Below, one piece after another: positions 17,082 to 25,152 of a DNA stretch of 64,000 bases. The DNA is from Streptomyces griseoruber (GTDB lineage Bacteria > Actinomycetota > Actinomycetes > Streptomycetales > Streptomycetaceae). A model generated the notes under the pieces. It ran no database searches, was not told the DNA's origin, and was given only the letters and a program-made list of their open reading frames with translations. The position numbers and the translations under genes are program-made. The stretch's first letter is position 1; each line of letters begins with the position of its first letter. The stretch lies in contig NZ_KQ948763.1 in the NCBI RefSeq assembly GCF_001514205.1, positions 871,084 through 935,083 of the forward strand, read 5' to 3'.

Positions 17082-18305
17082 TCAGATCGCGCCACGGGCG
17101 CGCAGGCCCGCGATCTCGTCGGGGCTCAGCCCGAGCGCGGCGGCCAGCACCTCGTCCGTGTGCTGCCCGAGGACCGGCGCGGGTGCGGGGGCGGCGGGCT
17201 GCGCTCCGGAGAAGCGGACGGGCTGTCGCATCACGGCGACCTCGCCGGCCACCGGGTGCCGTGCGGTGCCCAGCAGCTGTCGCTGCCGCGCGTGGTCGCT
17301 GTCCAGGGCCTCCTTGAGGCTCCAGATGGGACCTGCCGGTACGCCCGCCGCCTCCAGCCGGTTCACGGCCTCGTCGACCGTCAGGCCACGCGTCCAGTTC
17401 TCGATCAGTACCCGGAGTTCGGCGTGGTGGCGGGCGCGCTGGGCGTCCGTGGCGAAGCGGGGGTCGTCGAGGAGTTCGGGCATGCCGGTCTCCTTGCACA
17501 GACGGGCGAAGAGGGCGTCGTTGGCGACCGCGAGGACGACCTGTCCGTCGCGGGCGGGGAAGCTGTCCATGGGGGCGGAGACCGGATGACGGTTGCCGAT
17601 CCGCTCGGGTTCGGTGCCGTCGGCGGTGAACTGGGACAGCGACACGACGAGCAGGGACAGCACGGAGTCGAGCATGGCGACATCCACGTGCTGCCCGTGC
17701 CCGGTGACGTCGCGTTGCCGGAGCGCGGCCAGGGCACCGTACGAGCCGTACATCCCGGCGACGACGTCGCCGATGGACTCGCCGACGCGGGTCGGGCCGG
17801 TGCCGGGCCAGCCGGTGAGGCTCATGATGCCGCCCATGGCCTGGATGATGTGGTCGTAGGCGGGGCGGTGGGCGAGTGGTCCGGTCTGGCCGAAGCCGGA
17901 GATGCTGACGTACACCAGGCGCGGATTGACGGCGGCCAGGGTGTCGTAGTCGATGCCGAGGCGGGCGGTGACGCCGGGCCGGTAGTTCTCGATCAGGATG
18001 TCCGTGTCGCGCACCAGGCGGTGCAGCAGGTCGCGGCCCTCATCGGACTTCAGGTTGAGGGTGATGCCGCGTTTGCCCCGGTTGAGCATCATGAAGTACG
18101 AGCTCTCGCCGTTGATGTGCGGGGCGAAGTGCCGGGAGTCGTCGCCGGCGCCGGGCATCTCGACCTTGGTGACCTCGGCTCCGAGGTCACCGAGCAGCGC
18201 CCCGCAGAGCGGACCGGCCAGGACCCGGGAGAGGTCGAGGACCTTGACGCCGGACAGCGGGCCTTTCTGATCTGCGTTGTTCTCGCTCGTCACCGTGCTC
18301 TTCAT
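17082..18305 (-). CDS. CaiB/BaiF (class III) CoA-transferase
   Basis: This 407-residue CoA-transferase has the family opening GVKVLDLSRVLAGPLCGALLGDLGAEVTKVE, the motif YRPGVTARLGIDYDTLAAVNPRLVYVSISGFGQTGP, and the conserved aspartate that forms the acyl intermediate in VGESIGDVVAGMYG (about D180, near the D169 of formyl-CoA transferase). It would move CoA onto an acid so that the dehydrogenase and hydratase in the operon can act. The start overlaps the stop of the lyase gene by 4 nt. Acid substrate not predictable; CaiB (carnitine) and phenyllactate-type transferases are in this family. Confidence 0.88.
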   Translation of the reverse strand: MKSTVTSENNADQKGPLSGVKVLDLSRVLAGPLCGALLGDLGAEVTKVEMPGAGDDSRHFAPHINGESSYFMMLNRGKRGITLNLKSDEGRDLLHRLVRDTDILIENYRPGVTARLGIDYDTLAAVNPRLVYVSISGFGQTGPLAHRPAYDHIIQAMGGIMSLTGWPGTGPTRVGESIGDVVAGMYGSYGALAALRQRDVTGHGQHVDVAMLDSVLSLLVVSLSQFTADGTEPERIGNRHPVSAPMDSFPARDGQVVLAVANDALFARLCKETGMPELLDDPRFATDAQRARHHAELRVLIENWTRGLTVDEAVNRLEAAGVPAGPIWSLKEALDSDHARQRQLLGTARHPVAGEVAVMRQPVRFSGAQPAAPAPAPVLGQHTDEVLAAALGLSPDEIAGLRARGAI

Positions 18306-19843
18306 CGGGCCAGTCCTCCCACTACTGCTTCCACGGCCGCCACGAGGCTGCCGTCCGCGACCAGCTCCCGGGCCGCCGCGAGGTCGGGGTACATCTCGCG
18401 GTCCTCCTCCAGGGCGGCCACCCGCTCCCGGACCGCTCGGTACGCGGCCCCCGTCCCGGCTCCCGGGCGCAGGGTGCCGTGGTGCTCCAGCCCCTGCGCC
18501 GCCGCCAGGATCTCGATGCCGAGGCCCTGCTGTGCGTACTCGACCGCCTGCCGGGCCTGCCAGCCGGCGGGGACGCCCATGCTGACGTGGTCCTCCTGCA
18601 TCGCCGAGGTCGGGATGTTGTGCACGGAGGCGGGCTGGGCGAGTGCGCGGGCCTCGGCGGCCAGCGAGGCGGCGACGTACTGCGGGATCATGAAGCCGGA
18701 GTCCTCGCCGCCGGGGGCCGCGAGGAAGGCCGGCAGTTCGCTGAAGTGGGCGTTGGTGAGGCGGTCGGTGCGGCGCTCGGAGATGTTGAGCAGGTGGGTG
18801 ACGGCGATGGCGAGGACGTCCAGCGCCATGGCGACCGGGGCCCCGTGGCCGTTGCCGCCGGTGTGGGCGGTGAGCTCGTCGCCGGCGACGGAGAACAGCG
18901 GGTTGTCGGTGACCGAGTTGGCCTCGATGGTGACCGTGCGCTCGGCGTAGTCCAGCGCGTCGCGCACGCTGCCGTGGACCTGGGGCGCGCAGCGCAGGCT
19001 CAGCGGGTCCTGGAGGCGGTGGTGACGGTGCGCCGCCACGATCGCGCTGCCGTCGAGCAGGGCGCGCAGGTTCGCGGCGGTGGCCGCCTGGCCGGGGTGC
19101 GGGCGGACCTGCTGGACGCGGGGGTCGAAGGCGCGGTCGTTGCCGCGCAGGGCCTCCAGGCTCATCGCCGCCGCTATGTCGGCGGCGGCGGTCAGCAGCC
19201 GGGCGTCGTGGACGGCGAGCGCCGCCATCGCGGTCACCTCGTACGTGCCGCTGACCAGGGCGTGGCCCTCGCGGGGGCCCAGTTCGAGAACGGGCAGACC
19301 GGCGCGGCGCATCGCCTCGGCGCCGGGCAGCAGCTCGCCCTCGAAGTACGCCCGGCCGAGACCGGCCGTGACCAGGCCGATGTGTGCGGTGCCGATCAGA
19401 TAGCCGACCGAGCCGCGGCCGGGGGACCAGGGGGTGACGCCTCGGTTGAGCATCGCGACGAGGGTCTCGACCAGACCGAGGCCCACTCCGCTGCGGCCCT
19501 GGGCCATCGCCCGCACGATCAGGAGGATCATGGCGCGCATGACTTCGGGCGGGTAGGGCTCGCCCACCCCGCAGGCATGGCTCTTGAGCATCTTCAGCTG
19601 GGCCGACGACACGTGCTCCGGGGCGACCGACACGTCGTAGAGGTCGCCGACGCCCGTGGTGAGCCCGTAGACGGGCGGTCCGTCCGCGTCGAGGCCCGCG
19701 AGCATCCGGACGCGCATGTCCTTGACCGCCAGGGCGGCTTCCTCGGTGAGCAGCACCGGGGCGCCGTGCCGCGCCACCGCCACGACGTCGTCAATGGACA
19801 GCGGCGTGGATCCGATGGCCACCGGCTCCCGAGAATCACTCAC
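18302..19843 (-). CDS. HAL-fold lyase lacking the MIO-forming triad; candidate trimethyl-histidine lyase
   Basis: This 513-residue protein is a full-length aromatic amino acid ammonia-lyase homologue. It has the Tyr loop VYGLTTGVGD (residues 58-67), TDNPLFS, RRTDRLTN, GFMIPQYVAASLAAEARALAQPASV and TSAMQEDHVSMG. But where HAL has GSVG-ASG-DLAPLAH, it has GSVG-YLI-GTAHIGLV (residues 144-158), so the Ala-Ser-Gly that cyclises into the MIO electrophile is absent. Ordinary amine elimination needs MIO. Ergothionase, as I recall, is a HAL relative without MIO that expels trimethylamine, a better leaving group. First gene of the operon, facing a quaternary-amine importer. Favoured function: trimethylamine elimination from hercynine or ergothioneine; the function is inferred, the missing triad is directly seen. 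Confidence 0.85.
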   Translation of the reverse strand: MSDSREPVAIGSTPLSIDDVVAVARHGAPVLLTEEAALAVKDMRVRMLAGLDADGPPVYGLTTGVGDLYDVSVAPEHVSSAQLKMLKSHACGVGEPYPPEVMRAMILLIVRAMAQGRSGVGLGLVETLVAMLNRGVTPWSPGRGSVGYLIGTAHIGLVTAGLGRAYFEGELLPGAEAMRRAGLPVLELGPREGHALVSGTYEVTAMAALAVHDARLLTAAADIAAAMSLEALRGNDRAFDPRVQQVRPHPGQAATAANLRALLDGSAIVAAHRHHRLQDPLSLRCAPQVHGSVRDALDYAERTVTIEANSVTDNPLFSVAGDELTAHTGGNGHGAPVAMALDVLAIAVTHLLNISERRTDRLTNAHFSELPAFLAAPGGEDSGFMIPQYVAASLAAEARALAQPASVHNIPTSAMQEDHVSMGVPAGWQARQAVEYAQQGLGIEILAAAQGLEHHGTLRPGAGTGAAYRAVRERVAALEEDREMYPDLAAARELVADGSLVAAVEAVVGGLAR

Positions 19844-19941
19844 GGTATTCCTTCCCAGCGGTGCGTGTGTATGGAATCGGACGCTATGGACGCCCGGTTT
19901 CGCGTCTCACTCGCCGAGGTTTCTGCCCGATGAAACCCGAT

Positions 19942-19956
19942 TGCCACCAGGTGGCA
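19942..19956. promoter_or_regulatory. Palindromic operator TGCCACC-A-GGTGGCA
   Basis: Perfect 7-bp inverted repeat around a single A, about 100 nt upstream of the lyase start. The same half-site recurs nearer to iclR, so the probable ligand is the IclR regulator encoded alongside. Confidence 0.65.
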
Positions 19957-20075
19957 GAGCGGCCTGCTCAGGATGTTCTTTCGGGCTCCGCGCATATCTG
20001 TGGCAGTGCAATCCTGCCCTTCTGGGAGCATTTCCCCTGCCGAGCAGTGACTCTTCGTGCGCACATTGCCACCAT

Positions 20076-20103
20076 GCGTTTCACATATTCCGTCTGGTGG
20101 CAA
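20076..20103. promoter_or_regulatory. Inverted half-site pair TTGCCACCA / TGGTGGCAA
   Basis: Perfect 9-bp arms with a 10-nt spacer. A further single half-site, TTGCCACCT, lies at 20162-20170 directly in front of the iclR ribosome binding site. Repetition of one half-site in three arrangements within 230 nt strongly suggests a shared operator for both divergent units, probably bound by IclR. Confidence 0.65.
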
Positions 20104-20186
20104 TCGGGATTCACTCAACAGAAACCGTACTGAATACATCTGAAAAGAACCGTCCCTAGTGTTGCCACCTATTCAGGAGGTGGGGC

Positions 20187-20897
20187 ATGGGTGAAACGTC
20201 GACACGGACTGCGGAGCGGGCGATGGCTCTGCTCGGCGTGGTCTGCGAGCACGGGGCCATCACCCTGGCGGAGAGCGCCCGGGAGACCGGGCTGGCGGCC
20301 AGCACCGCGCTGCGCCTCTTGCGCGCGCTGGAGAACGGCGGTTTCGTACGACGCGAGGCCGACGGATCGTTCCGCCCCGGCACCCGGATCGTGCAGTTCG
20401 GGGCACGGGCCCTGAGTCACGAGTCCCTGGTGCCGTACTGCCGCGAGGCGATGGAACGGATCGTCGCGGTGACCCGGGAGTCGGTGTACCTGAGCATCCC
20501 CTCGCACGAGGACACCGCCCTGTACATCGCGATCACCGAGGGCACTCACTCGGTCCGGCACACCAGTTGGGTGGGCCGGACGATCCCCCGGCGCGCCAGC
20601 GCGGTCGGGGCGGTGTTCGCGGGGGAGACGCCGGCCCGGGGTTACGTCGTCGTGGAGGACGGCGTCGAGAACGACGTCACCGCGATCGCGGCACCACTGC
20701 TCACCGGGTCCAGGGTGATCGCCGCCCTGAGCGTGGTGGTCCCCGACTACCGGCTGCGCGGCGACAAGGTCGTACGGATCGGGGTCCGGCTCGCCGGTGA
20801 GGCCCACGACCTGTCGCGTTCGCTCGGCGGGCAGCTACCGCCGCCGGCACAGCCGGCACAGCCGACATACGGCACCGTAACGGAGAGAATGTCATGA
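20187..20897 (+). CDS. IclR-family transcriptional regulator
   Basis: This 236-residue regulator has an N-terminal winged helix (ERAMALLGVVCEHGAITLAESARETGLAASTALRLLRALENGGFVRRE) and an IclR effector domain (MERIVAVTRESVYLSIPS, GRTIPRRASAVGAVFAG, APLLTGSRVIAALSVVVPDYRL). The ATG is preceded by AGGAGG 8 nt upstream. It is divergent from the lyase operon and its stop overlaps the ABC-transporter ATPase start (ATGA), so it is co-transcribed with the importer. It probably controls both units through the TTGCCACC sites. Effector likely the imported betaine or a breakdown product. Confidence 0.88.
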   Translation: MGETSTRTAERAMALLGVVCEHGAITLAESARETGLAASTALRLLRALENGGFVRREADGSFRPGTRIVQFGARALSHESLVPYCREAMERIVAVTRESVYLSIPSHEDTALYIAITEGTHSVRHTSWVGRTIPRRASAVGAVFAGETPARGYVVVEDGVENDVTAIAAPLLTGSRVIAALSVVVPDYRLRGDKVVRIGVRLAGEAHDLSRSLGGQLPPPAQPAQPTYGTVTERMS

Positions 20898-22072
20898 TCC
20901 GATTCGACAACGTCACCAAGGCATATCCGGACGGTACGGTCGCCGTCGACCGGCTCAGTCTGGAGGCACCGACCGGGAAGATCACCGTTCTGGTGGGGCC
21001 GTCCGGCTGCGGCAAGACCACCTCCATGCGCATGGTCAACCGCCTGATCGAGCCCACCTCCGGCACCATCACGCTGGGCGGACAGCCGGTCTCCGGGACC
21101 GACGCCACCGAGCTGCGACGGAAGATCGGTTACGTCATCCAGCACGCCGGCCTCTTCCCGCACAAGAACGTCGCCGACAACGTCATGGCGCTGCCCCGGC
21201 TCCTCGGGCTCGGCCGCCGCGAGGCCCGGACCCGGGCCCTGGAACTGCTGGAACGGGTCGGCCTCGGCCCGCAGTTCGCCGACCGCTACCCCTGGCAGTT
21301 GTCCGGCGGCCAGCAGCAGCGCGTCGGTGTCGCCCGCGCGCTGGCCGCCGACCCGCCCTACCTGCTGATGGACGAGCCGTTCAGCGCCGTCGACCCGGTC
21401 GTACGCGCCCAGTTGCAGGAGGAGTTCCTCCGCCTCCAGCGCGAGATCGGCAAGACGATCGTGCTGGTCACCCATGACATCGACGAGGCGCTCAAGCTCG
21501 GCGACCAGGTCGCGGTGCTCCGCGAGGGCGGGCGGCTCGCACAGGCCGCGGCTCCGGCCGAGCTGCTGGCCCGGCCCGCCGACGCCTTCGTCGCGGGCTT
21601 CGTCGGCCGTGACCGGGGCTACCGGGCGCTGGGCTTCGCCGGTACGGGAGACGGCGTGATTCCCGCCGCCGAGCCTGCCGTCGTGCTCGGCGCGACGCGC
21701 GCCGAGGCCGAGGCGGCGGCGCTGGACGGCTGGATCCTGGTCACCGCCCCCGGCGGTGAGCCGGTCGGCTGGGCCGCGCTCGACCGGCTCGACGGCGACC
21801 GGGTCACCGAGCAGGACCTCAACCTCAGCGCCACCACGGCCCGTACGGACGGCACCCTCCGCGAACTGCTGGACGCGGCACTGTCCTCTCCCAGCGGTCG
21901 CGGCGTCCTGGTCGACGCCGAAGGACACCTGGCCGGGACCGTGTCGCCGACAGCCGTGGCCCGCGCGATCGAAGAGGCCGCGTCGGCGACCGCCCCTGCG
22001 GGGGCCACCGCTGGGTCCGTCGAACCCGCCGCCGGGTCCGCCGCCGAGGCCCCCGCCGGGAGCCACCTGTGA
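20894..22072 (+). CDS. Quaternary-amine (OpuC-type) ABC transporter ATP-binding protein
   Basis: This 392-residue ATPase has Walker A GPSGCGKTT, QHAGLFPHKNVADNV (the Q-loop of glycine-betaine/carnitine/choline importers), signature LSGGQQQRVGVARAL and Walker B LLMDEPFSAVDPVVR. A C-terminal ~130 residues form a degenerate CBS-like regulatory region (WALDRLDGDRVTEQDLNLSATT; GVLVDAEGHLAGTVSP), then an Ala/Gly/Pro tail. This matches OpuCA/ProV-type subunits. It begins inside the iclR stop. Substrate is a compatible-solute-like betaine by family; the operon context suggests a histidine betaine used as nutrient rather than osmoprotectant. Confidence 0.88.
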   Translation: MIRFDNVTKAYPDGTVAVDRLSLEAPTGKITVLVGPSGCGKTTSMRMVNRLIEPTSGTITLGGQPVSGTDATELRRKIGYVIQHAGLFPHKNVADNVMALPRLLGLGRREARTRALELLERVGLGPQFADRYPWQLSGGQQQRVGVARALAADPPYLLMDEPFSAVDPVVRAQLQEEFLRLQREIGKTIVLVTHDIDEALKLGDQVAVLREGGRLAQAAAPAELLARPADAFVAGFVGRDRGYRALGFAGTGDGVIPAAEPAVVLGATRAEAEAAALDGWILVTAPGGEPVGWAALDRLDGDRVTEQDLNLSATTARTDGTLRELLDAALSSPSGRGVLVDAEGHLAGTVSPTAVARAIEEAASATAPAGATAGSVEPAAGSAAEAPAGSHL

Positions 22073-22722
22073 CCGCCGCGGAATGGCTCCGCCACAACGC
22101 CGGAGAGATCGCCGACCTCACCGCATGGCACCTCTGGCTGTCCATACTGCCGCTGCTCATCGGCCTGCTGGTCGCGCTGCCGCTGGGCCGGCTGGCCCAC
22201 CGCAGCCGCCGGCTCTACCCGATGCTGGTGGCGCTGGCCGGGCTGGTCTACACGGTGCCCTCCCTCGCTCTGTTCATCCTGCTGCCGAAGTTGCTCAGCA
22301 CCCGCATCCTCGACCCGGTCAACGTGGTCATCGCGCTGAGCGTCTACACAACGGCGCTCCTGGTGCGGGTCGTGGCCGACGGGCTGGCGGCCGTACCCGC
22401 CGACGTCATCCAGTCCGCCCACGCCATGGGCTACCGGTCGCACCAGCGGCTGATACGGATCGAACTGCCCATCGCCGTACCGGTCATCGCCGCCGGGCTG
22501 CGGGTCGCGGCGGTCTCCAACGTCAGCATCGTGTCGATGGCTGCGCTGCTCGGTGTGCCGCAGCTCGGCTCGCTGTTCACGCAGGGCTTCCAGCTGCACT
22601 TCTTCACCCCGATCGTCACCGGCGTCGTACTGAGCCTGGTCATCGCGCTGGTGCTGGACGGGCTGATCCTGCTCGCCGGCCACTCGCTCACCCCTTGGCA
22701 GCCCAGGAGGTCCGCCCGATGA
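22069..22722 (+). CDS. Quaternary-amine ABC transporter permease 1 (OpuCB type)
   Basis: This 217-residue BPD_transp_1 permease has about five or six TM helices. The conserved YTVPSLALFILLPKLL and the EAA-like loop ADVIQSAHAMGYRSHQRLIRIELP, which docks on the ATPase, are present. The GTG start overlaps the ATPase stop, and its own stop overlaps the next permease. Together with the second permease it forms the heterodimeric channel of an OpuBB/OpuCB system. Confidence 0.86.
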   Translation: MTAAEWLRHNAGEIADLTAWHLWLSILPLLIGLLVALPLGRLAHRSRRLYPMLVALAGLVYTVPSLALFILLPKLLSTRILDPVNVVIALSVYTTALLVRVVADGLAAVPADVIQSAHAMGYRSHQRLIRIELPIAVPVIAAGLRVAAVSNVSIVSMAALLGVPQLGSLFTQGFQLHFFTPIVTGVVLSLVIALVLDGLILLAGHSLTPWQPRRSAR

Positions 22723-23456
22723 GCACGAGCATCACCGGCTGGCTCACCGATCCCGTCAACTGGAGCGGTCCCGACGGCATCCCCGCCCAGACCCTGGCCC
22801 ACCTCGAACTGTCCGGCATGGCGCTGGCCATCGCCCTCGTCATCGGCGTGCCCGTCGGCCTCCTGATCGGTCACACCGGGCGCGGCGCCTTCCTGGTCGG
22901 CGGCCTCGCCAACGCGCTGCGTGCCCTGCCGACGCTGGGTGTGCTGATGATCGCGGTGCTGCTGATCACCCCGCACATCGCCTCCGACCTGGCGTTCACC
23001 ATTCCGAGCCTGATCGTGCTCGTCCTGCTCGCGGTGCCGCCGATCCTGACCAACACCTACGCGGGTGTCTTCGCGGTGGACGCCGCTGCCGTCGACGCCG
23101 CGCGCGGCATGGGCTGGCGTGGCCGGGACATCCTGCTGCGCGTTCAACTGCCGTGCGCGCTGCCGCTGATCCTGTCCGGGATCCGGGCCGCGGCGCTGCA
23201 GATCATCGCGACCGCGACCGTGGCTGCTTACGTCTCGCTCGGCGGTCTCGGCCGGTTCCTCATCGACGGCCTCGCCCAGAGCGACTACGCGCAGATGGCG
23301 GGCGGAGCGATCCTCGTCGCCGCGCTCGCCCTGGCCGTCGAACTCCTCCTGCTCGGGCTGGCCAGGCTCCTCGTCTCGCCCGGCCTCACCCGCAGGGTCT
23401 CCCGCCGCACTTCCCCTCCCGCAGTACCGGCATCCGCCACCGCCACCGCACAGTGA
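22719..23456 (+). CDS. Quaternary-amine ABC transporter permease 2 (OpuCD type)
   Basis: This 245-residue permease of the same family carries ANALRALPTLGVLMIAVLL, an EAA loop (AVDAARGMGWRGRDILLRVQLPCALPLIL) and AAYVSLGGLGRFLIDGLAQ near the C-terminus. A Ser/Pro/Ala tail follows the last helix. The ATG lies in AGGAGGTCCGCCCGATG, giving a strong ribosome binding site, and overlaps the previous stop. Two separate permeases and a separate binding protein make this OpuC-like, unlike importers in which permease and binding domain are fused. Confidence 0.86.
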   Translation: MSTSITGWLTDPVNWSGPDGIPAQTLAHLELSGMALAIALVIGVPVGLLIGHTGRGAFLVGGLANALRALPTLGVLMIAVLLITPHIASDLAFTIPSLIVLVLLAVPPILTNTYAGVFAVDAAAVDAARGMGWRGRDILLRVQLPCALPLILSGIRAAALQIIATATVAAYVSLGGLGRFLIDGLAQSDYAQMAGGAILVAALALAVELLLLGLARLLVSPGLTRRVSRRTSPPAVPASATATAQ

Positions 23457-23466
23457 AGAGAGTCCC

Positions 23467-24405
23467 ATGAACAGCGCGTCCACAAGAAGCAAGAAGCTCC
23501 TCGGCCTCGCGGCCTTGACCGCCACCGGCGCCCTCGTCCTCACCGCGTGCGGCAGCGGCGGTGACCCGATGAGCACCAGCGCCACGGCCGGCGCCTCGTC
23601 CGCCGCCGACACCATCACCGTAGGGTCGGCGAACTTCACGGAGAGCCAACTCCTCGCCACCATCTACGCGGAGGCGCTGAAGGCCAAGGGCGTCAAGGTC
23701 AAGACCCGGCTGAACATCGGCAGCCGGGAGACGTACATCCCCGCGCTCAAGGACGGCTCGATCGATCTCCTCCCGGAGTACACGGGCGCGCTGCTCCAGT
23801 ACTTCGACCCGAAGACGAAGGCCAGCAGCCCGGCCGAGGTCTCCGCCGCGCTGACCAAGGCGCTGCCCTCCGGCATCTCCGCGCTCAAGCAGTCCACGGC
23901 GGAGGACAAGGACGTGCTGGCCGTCACCCAGAAGACGGCGACCGCCCACGACCTCACCACCATCTCCGACCTCGCCCCGGTGGCCGGCACGATGGCACTG
24001 GGCGCACCGCCGGAGTGGAAGACCCGGGTCAACGGCGTGGTCGGGCTGAAGAGCGTCTACGGGTTGTCCTTCAAGAAGTTCGTCTCGCTGGACGCCGGAG
24101 GCCCGCTGACCCTCGCCGCCATCACCAACAACCAGGTGCAGGTCGGTGACCTGACCAGCACGGACCCCGCCATCGCCAAGAACAAGCTCGTCACCCTCAA
24201 GGACGACAAGAACCTCTTCCTGGCCGAGAACATCCTGCCCGTCATCAACAAGGACAAGGTCACCCCCACCGTCACCAGCACCCTCAACGCCGTGTCCGCG
24301 GCGCTGACCACCGAGGGACTCATGGAGCTGAACAGCAAGGTCGCCAAGCTCGACGACATGAGCGACGTCGCCAAGGCCTGGCTCACGTCCGCCGGTCTGA
24401 GCTGA
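23467..24405 (+). CDS. Quaternary-amine ABC transporter substrate-binding lipoprotein (OpuCC type)
   Basis: This 312-residue OpuAC-family binding protein has a Lys/Arg-containing signal peptide and lipobox LVLTAC (Cys at about 27), a low-complexity Ser/Ala linker, then TITVGSANFTESQLLATIYAEALKAKGVKVKTRLNIGSRETYIPAL, the classic OpuC/ProX type 2 opening, and IDLLPEYTGALLQYF. Aromatic residues that cage the trimethylammonium group cannot be assigned without a structure. It follows 10 nt after the second permease and ends the transporter operon. Likely ligand: a trimethylammonium compound; hercynine or ergothioneine proposed from the adjacent lyase and urocanase. Confidence 0.87.
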   Translation: MNSASTRSKKLLGLAALTATGALVLTACGSGGDPMSTSATAGASSAADTITVGSANFTESQLLATIYAEALKAKGVKVKTRLNIGSRETYIPALKDGSIDLLPEYTGALLQYFDPKTKASSPAEVSAALTKALPSGISALKQSTAEDKDVLAVTQKTATAHDLTTISDLAPVAGTMALGAPPEWKTRVNGVVGLKSVYGLSFKKFVSLDAGGPLTLAAITNNQVQVGDLTSTDPAIAKNKLVTLKDDKNLFLAENILPVINKDKVTPTVTSTLNAVSAALTTEGLMELNSKVAKLDDMSDVAKAWLTSAGLS

Positions 24406-24419
24406 TCTCCATCGCCTTC

Positions 24420-24800
24420 CGCCTACCACTGGCTCCGCGGGCGCTACTCCGTCGGTATGGACGAGACCAGCTGGTGTCCAGCAATCGCCGAAAGGCCTTC
24501 CCCGGGCCGTCCGGAGACGACGGCCTCGGGTTCGATTTCAAGGTCGGCTCTGGTAAGCGGCCCATGATGTTCGAAGGGAAGGCGACTCGAGGCGACGGCG
24601 GTCAGATCGAACTGGGGGAGAGCGAGGTACGCGCGGCGCAGCAGCACGCAGGCAATGAACGCTGGCGGCTCCTCGTGGTCACCTCCGTCCTTGATCCTGA
24701 GCGAGTAGACATCCACATGCTCCCGAACCCCTTCGGCAAACAAGGACGCGGCCGCTACCGCGAGGAGGGCGGCGCGCTGCGCTTCTCCTATCGGCTATGA
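24420..24800 (+). pseudogene. Frameshifted C-terminal remnant of a DUF3883-domain protein
   Basis: Two frames join into one recognisable end of a DUF3883 protein: AYHWLRGRYSVGMDETSW in one frame, then VSSNRRKAFPGPSGDDGLGFDFKV and MFEGKATRGDGGQIELGESEVRAAQQHAGNERWRLLVVTSVLDPERVDIHMLPNPFG in another, with a one-base loss near 24474. Only the last ~125 residues are present. DUF3883 is often carried by large restriction or nuclease-related proteins, so it may be debris of a defence or mobile gene inside the island. Confidence 0.72.
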
Positions 24801-24888
24801 CACGCGACACCAGAAGGCCGCTGACGTATCCCGCGTCTTGTGCGACCGCACCGTGCCCGTAGATGTCCTGGCCTGCGACTACGGCCAC

Positions 24889-24980
24889 AGAGGCTCCGTC
24901 CCGAGGCGGAGCCTCTGCGCGTTGGAAAGGAAATCCGCTGTACGAGGGTTTCTATCCCTTTGGCTGAACTGGGCGGACGC
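24889..24980 (+). repeat. Dispersed hairpin module, copy 3
   Basis: Perfect 10-bp arms AGAGGCTCCG / CGGAGCCTCT around an 8-nt loop are followed by GCGCGTTGGAAAGGAAATCC, then GCTGTACGAG and CTGAACTGGGCGGA. The order is the same as in the copy near 11.3 kb: hairpin, AAATCCGCTG, then the AACTGGG block, and then the tRNA-half repeat after a few hundred nt. Confidence 0.5.
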
Positions 24981-25152
24981 GGCTGCTGCTGTGGTAAGCG
25001 TCCAACTCATCGACTCCCAGGGGCCATTGAGGGGCCACAAGGACAGGAACAGACCGACAAGCACTGCACAGGGCTGACACGGATCGGCACGTCTGACCTG
25101 CAAGAACGGCCTGAATCGGCACTGATCGGCAAGGACCGCCAAGATCCCCAAT

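Larger units (their letters stand above)
19844..20186. promoter_or_regulatory. Divergent control region of the lyase operon and iclR
   Basis: This 343-nt region is clearly lower in GC than the genes beside it. It holds no gene but contains four or five TTGCCACC half-sites described separately, and must carry both divergent promoters. The sequence CACATATTCC and the run after CAACAGAAACC are the most AT-rich parts. Confidence 0.7.

Noticed and set aside
13825..17589. A 1,254-codon plus-strand open frame opposite hutU and the CoA enzymes
   Set aside because: The minus-strand genes have clear families and start/stop coupling. The plus frame has repetitive Gly/Val/Ala composition and no domain.
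15411..18305. A plain carnitine (caiB/caiD-like) operon
   Set aside because: It fits the CoA-transferase, hydratase and importer, but not the HAL-fold lyase and urocanase in the same transcript. Kept as an alternative for part of the pathway.
18302..19843. MIO-dependent aminomutase or ammonia-lyase of a biosynthetic cluster
   Set aside because: The MIO triad is absent and the neighbours are catabolic and transport genes; no PKS, NRPS or tailoring genes are nearby.
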